From Acanthacorydalis orientalis (lineage: Eukaryota; Arthropoda; Insecta; Megaloptera; Corydalidae), in the NCBI GenBank assembly GCA_034766995.1, contig CM068314.1:18466201-18530200 (forward strand): a stretch of 64,000 nt of DNA. Direction: 5' to 3'. The notes beneath the pieces were generated by a model. That model did no database searches and was not told the DNA's origin. It saw nothing but the letters and a program-made list of their open reading frames with translations. Positions 12,359 through 25,289 of the stretch are shown one piece after another; position 1 is the first letter of the stretch, and every line of letters begins with the position of its first letter. A program made the position numbers and the translations under genes.

Positions 12359-12920
12359 TTAGATTGATAGAAAAATAATTGCGGTTTATAACCTTCAAAT
12401 TAATATACATTGTTCCATTTTTTGATTTTCCTAGCTGTTTTAGGTGATGCATAACTATTGAATGACTAAGGCCTGACTTTTGTGCAAGCTCTCGAATTAT
12501 TCTACTCAGTTCTGATTCAACTAACGCCTTCAGTTGCTCGTTATGAACTGAAGAGGGACGCCTGCGACCTTCTTCATTTTCAAGGTTCTCGTCCCCAACC
12601 CGAAATTTTTGGAACTATCATTGCGTCATACGTTCCTTAATAGTATCCGCACCAAAAGCATTGTTTAGTTTACGAACAGTTTCTGCTTTACCACTCGTTT
12701 TGAACTCAGAAAAGAAGCAAATTTTTGTATATCTTTAATTCAATAGCCCAATTTGAAGGAAAATTAATAATAAAACCAAAGTCGTTTTTACCAAAATACA
12801 GATCGAAAAATGCACTTTAAAATGATATTAGTACGAACAACAATGAAATGACTCTTCCTTGAAAAAATTAAAGTTAGAATTCAGAAAACAAAACCTATAA
12901 TTATTTTCCTACCAACATAA
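12359..12920 (-). mobile_element. internally deleted mariner (copy 1 of 3)
   Basis: The element is 562 bp and flanked by TA on both sides. Its ends are mariner-type inverted repeats starting TTAGATTGATAG at the left and, reverse complemented, TTATGTTGGTAG at the right. Read on the minus strand it holds a decayed 5' portion of a mariner transposase: the N-terminal DNA-binding region up to a recognisable HLKQLGKS segment (codons in the 12390-12450 area). It then runs straight into the 3' terminus. The catalytic domain with its aspartates is absent. Stops and frameshifts interrupt what remains. It matches the copies at 27026-27587 and 41110-41673 along its whole length with the same deletion. 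Confidence 0.85.
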
Positions 12921-13114
12921 TAAATTTATATCTGTTACTTTTTAATTATAAACACTAAAGTTTTTATTTTAAAAAACGCTACAGAAATGATAATAAATAT
13001 AAAAAAATGAAGGAAGGTAAATTAAATATGTGATTAAATAAATATTAATTTTAAAAAACGATGTGTTTTTATTTATGTCTTCTTCTGACTCAAATTACGA
13101 CTCAATAAATATAG

Positions 13115-13118
<4 letters not shown>

Positions 13119-13161
<43 letters not shown>
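13119..13161. repeat. (AT)n microsatellite, 43 bp
   Basis: This is an uninterrupted alternating AT run. Confidence 0.95.
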
Positions 13162-13163
<2 letters not shown>

Positions 13164-13366
13164 TAGTAAATCACAGTTGATTCCTATAAGTTATTTTCGT
13201 GTTAGAGTATGGTATTTTTGAAAATTTTGGCATATCTTAAGAAATGCATTACGAAATATCGCAGCTGTAACTTCAAAAGAAAAATTCGATCATAAATAAG
13301 AGAAACAGATTTTATCAGCCTTTAAATAACGAGCTGCAATTTTCTATTCCAATACAAATTCATAAA

Positions 13367-13368
<2 letters not shown>

Positions 13369-13409
<41 letters not shown>
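13369..13409. repeat. (AT)n microsatellite, 41 bp
   Basis: This AT run grades into ATGTATGCATATGTATG simple sequence. Confidence 0.95.
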
Positions 13410-13417
<8 letters not shown>

Positions 13418-13965
13418 CATATGTATGTATGTAGAAGTATGTGTTAAAAATGCATTTAATAAATGAAAATAGATAGGTAGTTGTAGTTTTCTTAAAATGT
13501 ATTCATTGCTGATATATCTATGTAAAAATGGAATAATAAAATTATGAAAAACAGTTCATAACGAAAACATTTATCTCTTTGCAAAAAGAAATTTGCCAAC
13601 TAAAAGTACATTCTCAGTATGTGGGTTTTTAATTTAAATTTATACATCTCTGTATATTATTGCACGTGACATAAATACAAGACTAAACGAGTTTTAAAGC
13701 TATAATTGTGGTATTACACGGAATTTTAGAAACTCGAAATGTCAAATAACGTTTTTTTCCACTTAAAATAAATTATTTAAGTATAACATAATTCAAGCTT
13801 TATTTGATATAAACAGATTAACTTTTAAACAACATGTCTCGAATAAAACACATTATTCTCCGAAATGGTAAATACATTTTTAAAATGAGATATAATTCTA
13901 AAATCATTTTCGTAATATTAGTTAAAAAAACGATACATACACCACAAAAAATAACATGACAATCA

Positions 13966-14238
13966 TAAAAAAATCCGACAATAACAAATGCGTACAAAAT
14001 ACGAAATTGTATAATCGGACACATTCAAACGACAATCAGAGACTCGGTCAGCTGTTGTAGTATAATTTACGAGATCTTCCAAAAATATCTCTGCCAACTT
14101 GTAGATTCGACTCATTCTCATATGATCTTCGGTGTCCGTCTGCGCACATTGGTTAGAAACATTTTCGTCGGCGACGCCAATTGTACTTATAAAATAGTCA
14201 TGGAATTTATAACGCTTTAGACTACCAGAAAATCGATT
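13966..14238 (-). other. candidate exon-like open frame, unidentified
   Basis: On the minus strand 91 codons are open between stops, crossing a GC-richer island (14040-14240). The upstream part uses mixed, not A/T-driven codons and includes acidic and polar residues (for example the string RIYKLAEIFLEDLVNY). The downstream part drifts into A/T-rich hydrophobic codons, as expected beyond a splice site. No strong acceptor or donor was found at the edges, and no protein family was recognised. It could equally be a conserved non-coding element. Confidence 0.2.
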
Positions 14239-14656
14239 CTATACGCAAATAACATCAGACGGTATTTATAGAAGTTTAATACCTGGTTGTATTTTTCTAC
14301 ATATAACGTATGTAGAAACGTGATTATAAATTAAAATTGTAATCAATTTTTAAATATTATATCGATTACAAGAGGGCACTATATATATATATATACTGTA
14401 CTTAAAGTAATTACAAATGTTTCTCTCTTTTTTATATATAAGTGTATGTTATATCGTAAGATATATTCTTTACAATTAAAATAACTACTAATATATGTTC
14501 AAAATTTCGCTTGTATTTTATATAAACGAAAATCAATAAAAATAAGAAAAGAAATTGTACATAACATATATTGGAAATAAGTATAGAATTTCTAATCTAA
14601 TCGAAACATACTTCAGTTCATAAAAATAAATAAATATTTTTTAAATTAGAATTCGT

Positions 14657-14693
<37 letters not shown>

Positions 14694-15515
14694 TATTTTC
14701 ATACGTTTCAAAAAAATAAAAAATGTACAATAAAATATTTTCTTATCATATTTATTGATTTTGAATGAAACAAAATCGATATCAAATGGAAGTTAAAATA
14801 AATTATGTACTATAAAATATATGTCAAAAAAATATTCTTTATACATACATATATATATATATATATAACGTGTAAAAATATTTGTACGTGTCATGAATAA
14901 AATGGTGCTGAGTTATGTTGTAAATTAGTTAATTGCATTACCCGATACTTCATATGGACTTGTATGTAATAAAGAAGTAGTTGAATCTCAATTGAAACAA
15001 TATTATACAGTAAAAATTTATATCAATAAATTATTGACTTTATGAAAAATCTTAAATTTGTACGTTAATTTGTTTCCAAAGAAATTTTTTCAATTTATTC
15101 AGCCATATAGTTTTATTTGCTTAAGTAATTCCGTTTGATAAAATCGTTTAAACATAAGTAAATTAATGAATATATTAAATAAATTAACAATGACGTGATT
15201 TAAATAACATTGTAAAGCAATTTAGACAATAATCATTGCAAACATTAAAATATATTAAAGAAAAATATTACATTATAGCTTCACTATCGTTCTTTGAAGA
15301 AAAGAATTGAAGAACTGTCTACCTCTGTCTAATATAATCTCTTAATACCAATAAAGGAAAAATATATAAGTTACAAATAATATACACAAGAAAAATTACA
15401 AATATTACAAGAAAAATTGGATAATTTAAATTTTATTTTGTTATTTTCTACTGAAACGATTAAAATGGAATTGAATTATTTTTTAATAATTAATCAACTA
15501 ATTTGTATGTCTTGT

Positions 15516-15518
<3 letters not shown>

Positions 15519-15561
<43 letters not shown>
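15519..15561. repeat. (AT)n microsatellite, 43 bp
   Basis: This is an uninterrupted alternating AT run. Confidence 0.95.
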
Positions 15562-15565
<4 letters not shown>

Positions 15566-15971
15566 CAAATTATTAAATTGGATGTTTTTATATTGTATAT
15601 TTTCTAAATAAATAAGTAGTATTTTCTAAATAATTGAGTAGGAAGAATTTGAAAATTTTAATATATTATATTAAATGTGGAATCATATATTGTAATTAAT
15701 AAATAAAGTTTTTTAATAATTCCTGTATTTGTGTAATAGACTTTTCATTAATATTTTTCTATATTTGTTAATACTATTTCGAATTAGGCACCGTCTTAAT
15801 GAATTTGCTTTCAAAAAGGAAACAAATTTCATCCTTCGCAAAATTATCAGAGAGATGAAAGAGTATATTTTAATATGTAATTAGAATATTTACATATTAT
15901 AAATAAAAACCGTTACATTTACTTTTTTGGTCTTAAAAATCGAATGAGTCCTGCATTCATTGTATGTATAG

Positions 15972-15973
<2 letters not shown>

Positions 15974-16025
<52 letters not shown>
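15974..16025. repeat. (AT)n microsatellite, 52 bp
   Basis: This is an uninterrupted alternating AT run. Confidence 0.95.
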
Positions 16026-16032
<7 letters not shown>

Positions 16033-16257
16033 GTACCATCTACTGCATACAAAATCTGTACTTTTCTATTAAAATAAACTCAATGAATAAGAGATTTGTT
16101 TTTTTTTAAAGAAAATATTATTCTATATTTCTTTACAACCGTGATTTTTTAAAGAAAATACCAAAAGCATACAATAGAGGGTTAAATTCTTTATCGATTA
16201 CTTATATTTTGAAATTTACCCATCAATAATTATATGTTTCATTAAATTTAAATTACA

Positions 16258-16260
<3 letters not shown>

Positions 16261-16304
<44 letters not shown>

Positions 16305-16324
16305 TTAAATTTGATCATATATAA

Positions 16325-16381
<57 letters not shown>
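16261..16381. repeat. paired (AT)n arrays, 41 and 49 bp
   Basis: Two AT runs (16261-16301 and 16333-16381) are separated by about 30 bp of A/T-rich sequence. Confidence 0.9.
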
Positions 16382-16384
<3 letters not shown>

Positions 16385-16508
16385 TTTTTCATTTTACATA
16401 AATCATAATAAATACAGAACTCTATGACGTACAAATGTAAATTTATATGAAAATTTATAGTTTTTGTGAATTGATTACAAGTGTATATTATTATAATAGT
16501 TGCCAGTA

Positions 16509-16545
<37 letters not shown>

Positions 16546-17094
16546 AGAAAAACTATTAAATTGTGCCACTTGAAAACATTTTATTTTTCATTACTAATAT
16601 ATGTACATCTGGCAACATTCACAGACAGATTTTGGAAACGTAACTGGTAATTAAAACATCATGAGTTGGAATTTTAACGTATAGCCGACCTCCATGACAA
16701 GTTTTCATGGTTTCTTCGGTTTCGTGAAAAGAATGTTACAATCTTTTACAATAATTAACAGAAATAGAACCATGCTATTTATTCCATGTCAAAATGTATT
16801 AAAATGAAACACTACTACCCACGTGCTTATTTTTATTATCGAGCAAAAGTAGTGTTTCTCATAAAAAAAACTAGAAAAATATTTATAAAAATAAATATAG
16901 CTTTCTGATGTGTGAAATAGTAATAATGCAAACACTTTTAGAAAGAGAAGACAATTAACTTACAAATACTCTAAATAAAAAAAAACATTTTTCACTTGAC
17001 TTTTTAAAATACAAATGTGATTTTTTTCTCAATAATTATTAGAAAATATTATTGTTACTCTAATTTGAAGATGCATTTATTTTAATATATATAC

Positions 17095-17104
<10 letters not shown>

Positions 17105-17150
<46 letters not shown>
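17105..17150. repeat. (AT)n microsatellite, 46 bp
   Basis: This array abuts the left end of the hAT-like element at 17151 directly. Confidence 0.95.
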
Positions 17151-17155
<5 letters not shown>

Positions 17156-17547
17156 GTGGACAACTTCTTCAATAATAAGAGCCATATATAATACTTTCAC
17201 ACATGTTTGAATGTTCAAGAACCACATCCGTCCCGAATTTTTTTTTGCATTCAAGAAGTCTTGATTAACAAAATTCTTTAGTTTAATATTTTTCAAGGAT
17301 TATCCATAAGTGTAGAGCCACCGTACACCGCAGTTTGGTCACATAATATATAAGGATGTTTGAAAAGGCAATGTGAATTACCCGTTTATATATAAAATAT
17401 TCTGATATTGGTACATATTATATACTACTATAGATTATTAATAAAAAAGTTTAAAAAAAAATGGCAATGAAACACAATATTGTCTCGGGAGCCATACAGG
17501 GTAGCTTTGGGAGCCGCATGAGGCTTGTGAGCTGAAGTTTGCCCACC

Positions 17548-17549
<2 letters not shown>
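17151..17549. mobile_element. hAT-like non-autonomous element
   Basis: The left end reads CAGAGGTGGACAACTTC. The right end, reverse complemented, contains GGTGGGCAAACTTCAG. These are imperfect inverted termini of the CAG(T/A)GGTGG type known from hAT elements. GAGCCA/GAGCCG words recur inside (AGAGCCATA, AGAGCCACC, GGGAGCCATA, GGGAGCCGCA), as in many hAT MITEs. No transposase remnant is present. Both sides are TA arrays, so an 8-bp target duplication of the form ATATATAT is possible but cannot be proved. The last few bases of the right terminus seem replaced by TA sequence. Confidence 0.6.

Positions 17550-17551
<2 letters not shown>

Positions 17552-17628
<77 letters not shown>
17552..17628. 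repeat. (AT)n followed by (TG)n
   Basis: AT run 17552-17605 continues into TG run 17605-17628, a compound array immediately right of the hAT-like element. Confidence 0.95.
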
Positions 17629-17679
17629 CATATATATACATATATATATATTTCAGGTAATTTTCATTTTTAATCAATT

Positions 17680-18540
17680 TTAGCTGTTTTTTTTAAATTA
17701 CTGAATTCTATAAGATACTTTATTAGTGCCATATAATTTTAATAATTAAAGAATTTTCCATAACAAAAACTTTAAATGTTATTCTGCAGAGTGGTTGCTG
17801 TTATTATGGAAATTCGTCATTTACCCGATAGATGGAGCAAAGTTACAAAATAATGAGAGATATTTTGAAGATTAAAATGTATTCCATTTTTTCGTAAACA
17901 TTCATTTCCTATAAAAAGGAATAATTTGTACACCTAATAATATGAATTCTGAATAAATACCGAAAATAACAATTTATTGTTTTTAATCAATAATTCATTT
18001 AAATTTACCTAGCAAACATTAAATAACTCTTTGCAAAGTGAAAGAATTTTTAATATTCACTTTTAATACAAAATATCATGTAGTGTCCATTAAATTCACA
18101 CTATTTTTTTTAATTATATTTCTTTTCGGAAAGTCTGCTTTATTAAATAAATAATAGCATTCGTTAAATAAACAACAAGGTAATCGAAATAAATTTCATT
18201 TCATAAGAAAATGTATAAATAATATCTAAAAATCAACATAATCATTTCAGTTGAATGACATCAATTAAGAATTGAAATTGATTACGGAATTCAATTGATC
18301 ATTAATCAAATTTAATTTAAGATTCTGACCGGATGTTTTTTTTAAATTGGTTGGACATGACGTAAGACAAGAGCAATTATTAACTGTTGTTCAAAATCAT
18401 TACTGACATTTAATTAGACTCGAAGAGTAATACGAAAATAGACGAAAAAATGCAGTAAAAGACGATGAAGGTATGACAAAACGATTTAACTAAAATAAAT
18501 TTGACAACTGTAAACAATAGACAAGTTGAAATCATCTGTT
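17680..18540. other. AT-rich DNA without a recognisable gene
   Basis: This is plain A/T-rich sequence. Nothing beyond short chance frames was seen. Confidence 0.6.
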
Positions 18541-18960
18541 GGCACGTTTCTTCATTTATAATACCATTTTGTGCGGATAAATATGAATCACAATAGTGTT
18601 GGACAAAGACAAAAGCTGATGAGGGACAGTGGCGAGTTGTGTAGATTTAATGACGGCTCATTCATGTGTTCTTCTGCCGCTCGCTCGCTCGCTGACCTAT
18701 CTACACACCCACACATTCACACACTCGTCCACAAAACGAGTGACTGACTGAATTACAATTGCCGACGCAGCCGTGTGAGACAACAGGCTTTTCCTTGATT
18801 CACCGTCCAACGACAACACATGAATTGGATTTAGGAAAATAAATGAGCAAATGTGTTAGTGGGGCGTTGCGTGATTGGACAGATGTACTATATTTTGTGG
18901 GTGTAATCGCATGATGTTCCGATTTTAATCGGTAAATAAGTATCTGTATCGATTTATGTA
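18541..18960 (-). promoter_or_regulatory. GC-richer island, promoter-like on the minus strand
   Basis: On the minus strand TCAGTCAGTCACTCG (near 18735-18750) resembles arthropod initiator sequence. It is followed by CA/GT-rich and GAGC-repeat sequence of the kind seen in insect 5' untranslated regions, then an ATG with a 25-codon frame. On the plus strand ACAAAG and ACAAAAG words near 18603-18615 resemble HMG-box sites. No coding exon can be attached. An enhancer is an equal alternative. Confidence 0.25.
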
Positions 18961-20322
18961 TTGATTTTATGATGTGTGAAAATTTCGTCAAGTTTTTAAT
19001 TAGTTTATACGAGAAGATGATTCAAAAACCGTTTTATAGATCGTTAAACTGTGCCACTTTTTCATATAAAACATCTGTTTGAGAATTATTAATGGTTTTT
19101 GATACTAGAAAAAAATACATATCATTTTTTAATAAAGATTTCAAGTATATTAATTTGATCATTTTTTTAGGAAAATTCCTAATATCTATCTACAAACTTA
19201 CATTCAAGTTCTACAAATTATGTTGATTAATTATACAGTATTTTTTATTGATTTTATTTGATATGATACAAATGAAAAATCATATAAATCACATCAAATT
19301 ATGAATGTAACCATTTTGTATATAAGTTGAGTGTTTTTAATAATTTTTCATGCAACATTCGCACTCTTACGGCCAAAATCTAGTTTGAATTAATACATAT
19401 TTATATTTCAGTCGATAAACGCATTTATCTATTCAATTTATAAACATAGACCTAATATGAATAAAATCAAAAAATATATTAACAACACTAGCACACATTT
19501 CAGATAAAAAATCCGTGATAAACTATAATAAATAACATGTATATAATACCAACATAAATAAACTGTATTTCGAAAATTTAAATATGCACCCTTCGAAAAA
19601 ATGAGATAAACGAGTTTTTTATGAAAATATATAAAGACTAAACTAAATGCATTTATTGGTCATTATTTATTATAATACACTAGTATTTTAGTCGGTTTCA
19701 TGCAAGGAAAAGAACTGTAATGAAAGTACATTCCCCTGTATACACGCAAATAAACGAACCTTTCAGAACGGACAGGAAATCTTATTTTAATACATATTAA
19801 AATTTTCATAGCTTTACATTGATAATATTTTTATAGCAAGCTTTTACGATAGTGTAGTAGATTGAAAATTCTAATAAATGATAATTATGTAAATTAATAT
19901 ATTTTAATATCGAATTAATGGAAAACGATACAAAAAGTAATATTGGAAATAAATAAAAATATACACATAATTGAAATCATTCCATATTTAAAATTAATAG
20001 AAAACTATTTTTTATTAATTAACGGATTTCCTTATAATATAAATATCAACTGAATGAAATGAATCACAAATAAACAATTAAGAAAATTGAATTTTAGATC
20101 AGTTTTGTCTTCTTTTTTCCATAGTATATAATTTAACATCTATTCATAGCTATGAAAGAGTGTAACTTATGTAGATCATCTTAATAAATACCATATGTTC
20201 GTGTAGGAGAATATATTATAGCCGTAACAAAAATGATTGTAACTTAAAATATATTTCATTCTGAACTGAGACTGATTAATGAACTGAGCGGAATTCAATT
20301 TGTTTATTTTTATATGTTTTGA

Positions 20323-20334
<12 letters not shown>

Positions 20335-20399
<65 letters not shown>
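20335..20399. repeat. (AT)n microsatellite, 65 bp
   Basis: This is a long uninterrupted AT run preceded by ATAC repeats. Confidence 0.95.
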
Positions 20400-20404
<5 letters not shown>

Positions 20405-20540
20405 GTGAATGAATCGAATTCATTATTCTGAAAATACCTTTTCGCTATATTTAATTATGAACCTCTTCGAAATCATGTTATTTATTTACTACACGCTTGA
20501 AACATTTTGAATTAATGTTCCGCTGTTCAAAATAAATTTT

Positions 20541-20558
20541 GTGTATATATATATATAT

Positions 20559-20601
<43 letters not shown>

Positions 20602-20610
20602 TAAATATAC

Positions 20611-20641
<31 letters not shown>

Positions 20642-20668
20642 CATATATATATACATATATATATATAT
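20541..20668. repeat. compound TA/AC array, about 128 bp
   Basis: TA runs are interrupted by an AC run near 20559-20570 and by repeated TATACATA units. It encodes only Tyr-Ile-Cys strings in an overlapping chance frame. Confidence 0.9.
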
Positions 20669-21986
20669 TTCTAACTAAATATTTTTTAATCAAAATATAA
20701 ATAATGAAAATAATAGTTGTTTTTTCTAGCAGTTAACATACGAGAAATAAAAAATCAAAAAATATATAATTACTTAAAAACATTACAAAAAATTATAGTA
20801 GGGAATTGTATAGTGAGTTCATTAGTGAGTATGTTGTATTAATTAATTAAAACTACATCAACCGAACATTTTTCAAGTCGAATCGTTATCGACTTATATT
20901 CTTAATAAGTCGTAGTGGTATGTGAATATTTTAATTTTTAGTAATTAGAAAGAAAGATTGTTCGATATGTTTTCGACTATAAGTCTTAAATAATTATTTT
21001 ATAATAGTAGAAACATATTAATTTTTCATAAAATCTATTCACAAATATTATTATAAGAATTAATTTATATTTTTATTACTGTCTTGAAATACTTTTCTTC
21101 TCAATCGTTATGATTAACAAATAAAAAAAGTTATGACATTACGATAATTAATATAGAAAATAATATTAGTTTTTAAAAAAAAATCATTTTACAAATTGAT
21201 TAAATAAAAATTCTATTATTCTTATGTAACTATAATTTAACAGAACGCTGTAATACAAAAGCATGTTTAGGCAATACAATATTTTAATTAACATAAAATG
21301 TTTATAAATAGATAATTAATGCTTTGTATGTATGTTTTGATTCAGAAAATTGGTATTATTGTTATAGCTAGAGATTTTTAATTAGTCATGTATAAACATT
21401 TAATTACAAATATTTCTTAAAAAAATACTTTTATTTTTCAATAATTTTTAGTATTAATGGCTAATTTTTATTAACGGCTAATTTTTGGTATTATGATTAA
21501 AACCTACAATTTTTAACATGTAAAAACATAATATTTGACAATAATTTATGTAATCATGTATATTTAGAATTATTCTCATTTTATAACTTAAATGCATTTT
21601 TTAAAAAAGTACTGTAAAATTGTAACATTTATAATTATAGGATATTTGCATATTTCCTACTCACAGACCCTTTTTATATGAAATGTATATACTTTAATAT
21701 TAATGTGTTCATTTTGATAAATTGTATTAAACGAATACACAATATTCACTATAAATGTAAGTATTGTAATGTACTAAACTGAAAAAAAATTATAATGATC
21801 TGAATAATTTATAAGCAATAAAAATTAAAAATAACATTATAATTCATTTTTTCAGTAAATTAAAAATACAATAAATCAAAATTGTATTCATATTTTATGA
21901 GCATTTTCTATGATAATAAAAGTTATAAATCGAAGATCCTCAATTAACCTCTTGAAAGTGCAAATACGTGTAATGAATACCAATCA

Positions 21987-22400
21987 ATGCTGAATAACAG
22001 ATACAATTACATACGCTCTTACACGAATATATTTAAATTCAAACTTATACATGCAGAATCATCATTCAGTACGACCTTGACTAAACAAACCATAAATGGT
22101 GTATGTATATATATATATCTGAAGAGGCGTCATCTTGAAGACAGTGGTGAAGGCAAGTGCCTACACAGACAATGGACCACCACAGAGATCTTGAATCGTT
22201 TATGCACGTGTTTCTTCGTACACCCCTTCATCGAGTATCACAATATACACACAAATACTAGTCAATGGTATCATAGTGTAAAGTTTGTATGCACAGCCCT
22301 TAACAATACAGAAACCGGCGTCTGCACACAAGGTCGAACGAATCAGTCAAATCACCGACATCATAAATTTTTAAATTATGCTCATGTCGATGAACTGTGA
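21987..22400 (+). other. longest non-repeat open frame (137 codons), unidentified
   Basis: This is the longest ATG-initiated frame in the window. Its second half (about 22125-22400) lies in a GC-richer island, uses varied codons and is rich in Thr, His, Asn and Cys. The first half is A/T-driven and crosses a short TA run (Tyr-Ile-Tyr-Leu). No domain, signal peptide or family was recognised, and the start context is not distinctive. It may be a lineage-specific gene, a transcribed non-coding region or chance. Confidence 0.15.
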
Positions 22401-22577
22401 ATGAAATATGAAGGCAACAATTTTATAAAGAAGTTTAACTTAGTTTTTCTTTATGCCTTACTTTTCTTCTATCGCTTCGAGCGTCTTCTCTACTGTAATG
22501 GCTATTTTTATAACACTTATTGTAATGTAGATTACAGGTCTGACCTAATTTTATAAAACACATAATATATAAATTTC

Positions 22578-22580
<3 letters not shown>

Positions 22581-22655
<75 letters not shown>
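22581..22655. repeat. (AT)n microsatellite, 75 bp
   Basis: This is the longest pure TA-type array in the window. Confidence 0.95.
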
Positions 22656-22657
<2 letters not shown>

Positions 22658-25257
22658 GTGTAAATAAAAAATCAATTTATATTTAGCGAATGAAAAATTA
22701 AACCAAAAAAACAAATATGTAAATAATTAAAATTAAATGGTTAAGTATACGTACAATATAAAAAAAATAATATTTAATTAAGGAACAAATTATATTTAAA
22801 TATTAAAAGATCAAAAGTACCTTATTTATTACACGTATATTAATTTCTTACATATAGTACTTAGATTCGAATTTACAGTTAAAAATGAAATAAAATAACA
22901 ATTTTCAAAATACTGAATAAATAATTAGAGACTATAATTTTATCCATCATTAATTTTTGTAAATGTGTTGTGAATAACGTAAACTGTTTGTCGTAAAGTT
23001 CAATTTTATACAGCAATATAATAAAGTTTGATGAAATTTTGTACTTATTTATAAACTTTTTATAAATAGAGTATATTTAAATTAATGAAATAAATACAAA
23101 CTTTTTAATCCATTCTCGTTTTATAATAAAGAATAATAATATTAGTTTTTTATCTTTCTGCGAATAATATAATAAAGAATGACAGAAAGACATTTATGTA
23201 CATTTATCTAATATCAAAAAAAATCCTAACGAGATTAAAAAGAACAACTTTCAACATATGAATTTAATGTTTAGTTAGAGACATGTGCGTACACGCGAGT
23301 ATATTTAAATGTATGTTTAATTATAATTTAATTTATTCTGAAGTTTAAGCGTTTATTGTATATTTAAAAAATATAATGTTTGTTAACAAAATCTCTAATG
23401 CAATAAAATTTACGTTCAGATTTTTTTGAAAAGATACGCTGGAAAAATGTAAATAACAATTGTTTTAACGCGGTATTAAGCTCTTTCGTTATTTTTCCCC
23501 GATGTAAAATTGCCATTGTACCGTTGAACTCATAACAACATTAGCTTAAACAAAAGATAATTGTATAATGGGGTGTGATATATTTAATATTACATTTATA
23601 TTCATTGAAAAATTCTCTTCTTTTATTTATACTGTAAAATATTCACTTTCAAATATAATTGAAGTTGTAATCGAATAAAAATTATAATTATGTATTCATG
23701 AGTCATATGATATCACATTATTGGCTTCTTTACATGGTCCCATAAAAAATATATACATATAAATTCGAGTATCCCCGCATACGATTCATTTATATATTCG
23801 ATTCGAACACGACACAAAACCTGAATAATTTTACTCATATAAATGTTTATTCATAACATGTATTATTTCTATATCTGCATGTTTGCAATGATCTCGAACC
23901 ATGACATTACACATTTGCATTAGATTGCATGATAAGATGCGAGTACTGGAATTGGCTAAATTAAATACGAGGGTTGTTTGGATACTATTTGAATACCGTG
24001 CATGTCAGAAAAATATCCTGTGCATTACGTTCCACTAGCACATTATAATTCAGGATTGATCGCTGCAATCAGTTCAATTGCACTTTACGATCGTAAACCC
24101 ACATTTATGTAAAATCGTTTTCATACGGTTCATTCTAAAGCAATTCGTAGATTTTATTCAAGTTTGTGTTCTCTATATTGATCATATTAACAACATCGAT
24201 TCGAAAATATAATTCATTAAAAATAATATTTTTTTTTAATATAACTATAGTTGTTCAAATAATAAAAGGAATTGAGAATCGTATTCGCTACAAAAAGTAA
24301 CTGTTTACATTCTTCATACTAGATATTTTTTCTATAAAACTGTGAAATAAATTCATAAGATTGCATTAGATATATTAAAACGACGAAATATAAAAATAAT
24401 AGTAAAAAGAACAAATTTATATAACATTTAAGATTATAAAAAATGTTTAAATTATAAGAAAACAAAACATAAAATTTCATCTTCACAATCAAAATAAAAT
24501 CATAATTCATGAATATTATTTTTAATGAAAAATATTTTATAAATTCATGCCACAGGAAATAACATGGTACCTCGTAGACAGGACATCTTATAAAAAACGT
24601 TCTTGTACTTTTGTTTCGTTTAATTCAGTCTTGATTATATTTTAAAAATGTTGTTTTACTTGATCATATTTTGTGTTACACAATATATCGCAGCCTAACA
24701 TCAACTTTGCTCTCGGTAAATTCCAAGTGAGACATATTATTTTACCTCAGTTACAACATCCTTTATTAAAATATCATTAATGTTTTTAACATGAAAAAAC
24801 TGGTTAGTTTACTTTATACAAACACGTATACAAAGAATTGAAATTGTTATTCTAATCTACTGAAAAACGCATATTACATTCAATATTAAATGTTATATTA
24901 TTTTTGTTGCTATTCGTTTTCAATAAGCAAATCAAAGTTAATTATAAAATATCCACAATTCTATTTTTCATACTTATATAAAAAAAATCTATACTTTTTC
25001 TTTATGTTGCTTCAATATTTTTTTGCTTTACGTCTAGTAACACTGATTTTTTTATTTGACTTGACTTTTTTTAGTATTACTTATTTGTATTTTATTTCAA
25101 TGATAAATTTGATTATAACGATGACTTTACTGAAAAATTAACTTTTAATATTATATTATTTCATCAAAAATATCCACATTACAAATAGTATATTTCTTCA
25201 AACCCAAAAGAAAAAGGTCACTCTACGAATTTTTTCTATAATAGTGGATTATATAGA

Positions 25258-25289
<32 letters not shown>

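Larger units (their letters stand above)
12921..13965. other. AT-rich DNA with two TA arrays
   Basis: This stretch contains (AT)n at 13119-13161 (43 bp) and 13369-13409 (41 bp), the latter running into TATG repeats. Otherwise it is A/T-rich sequence with no gene seen. Confidence 0.6.
14260..17100. other. AT-rich DNA with a cluster of TA arrays
   Basis: No gene seen. Between 14380 and 16545 at least eight TA arrays occur, the longer ones listed separately. The sequence between them is A/T-rich and unremarkable. Confidence 0.6.
18992..21980. other. AT-rich DNA without a recognisable gene
   Basis: Apart from the TA arrays at 20335-20399 and 20541-20668, no gene, RNA or transposon end was recognised in this stretch. 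Confidence 0.6.

Noticed and set aside
21945..21985. TTAACCTCTTGAAAGTGC as a further TTAA element end
   Set aside because: Only six bases after TTAA match the micro-element terminus and no partner end was found downstream.
24890..25141. 83-codon frame as a membrane protein
   Set aside because: Its Phe/Leu/Ile/Tyr content is what A/T-rich DNA gives by chance, with no start or splice signals.
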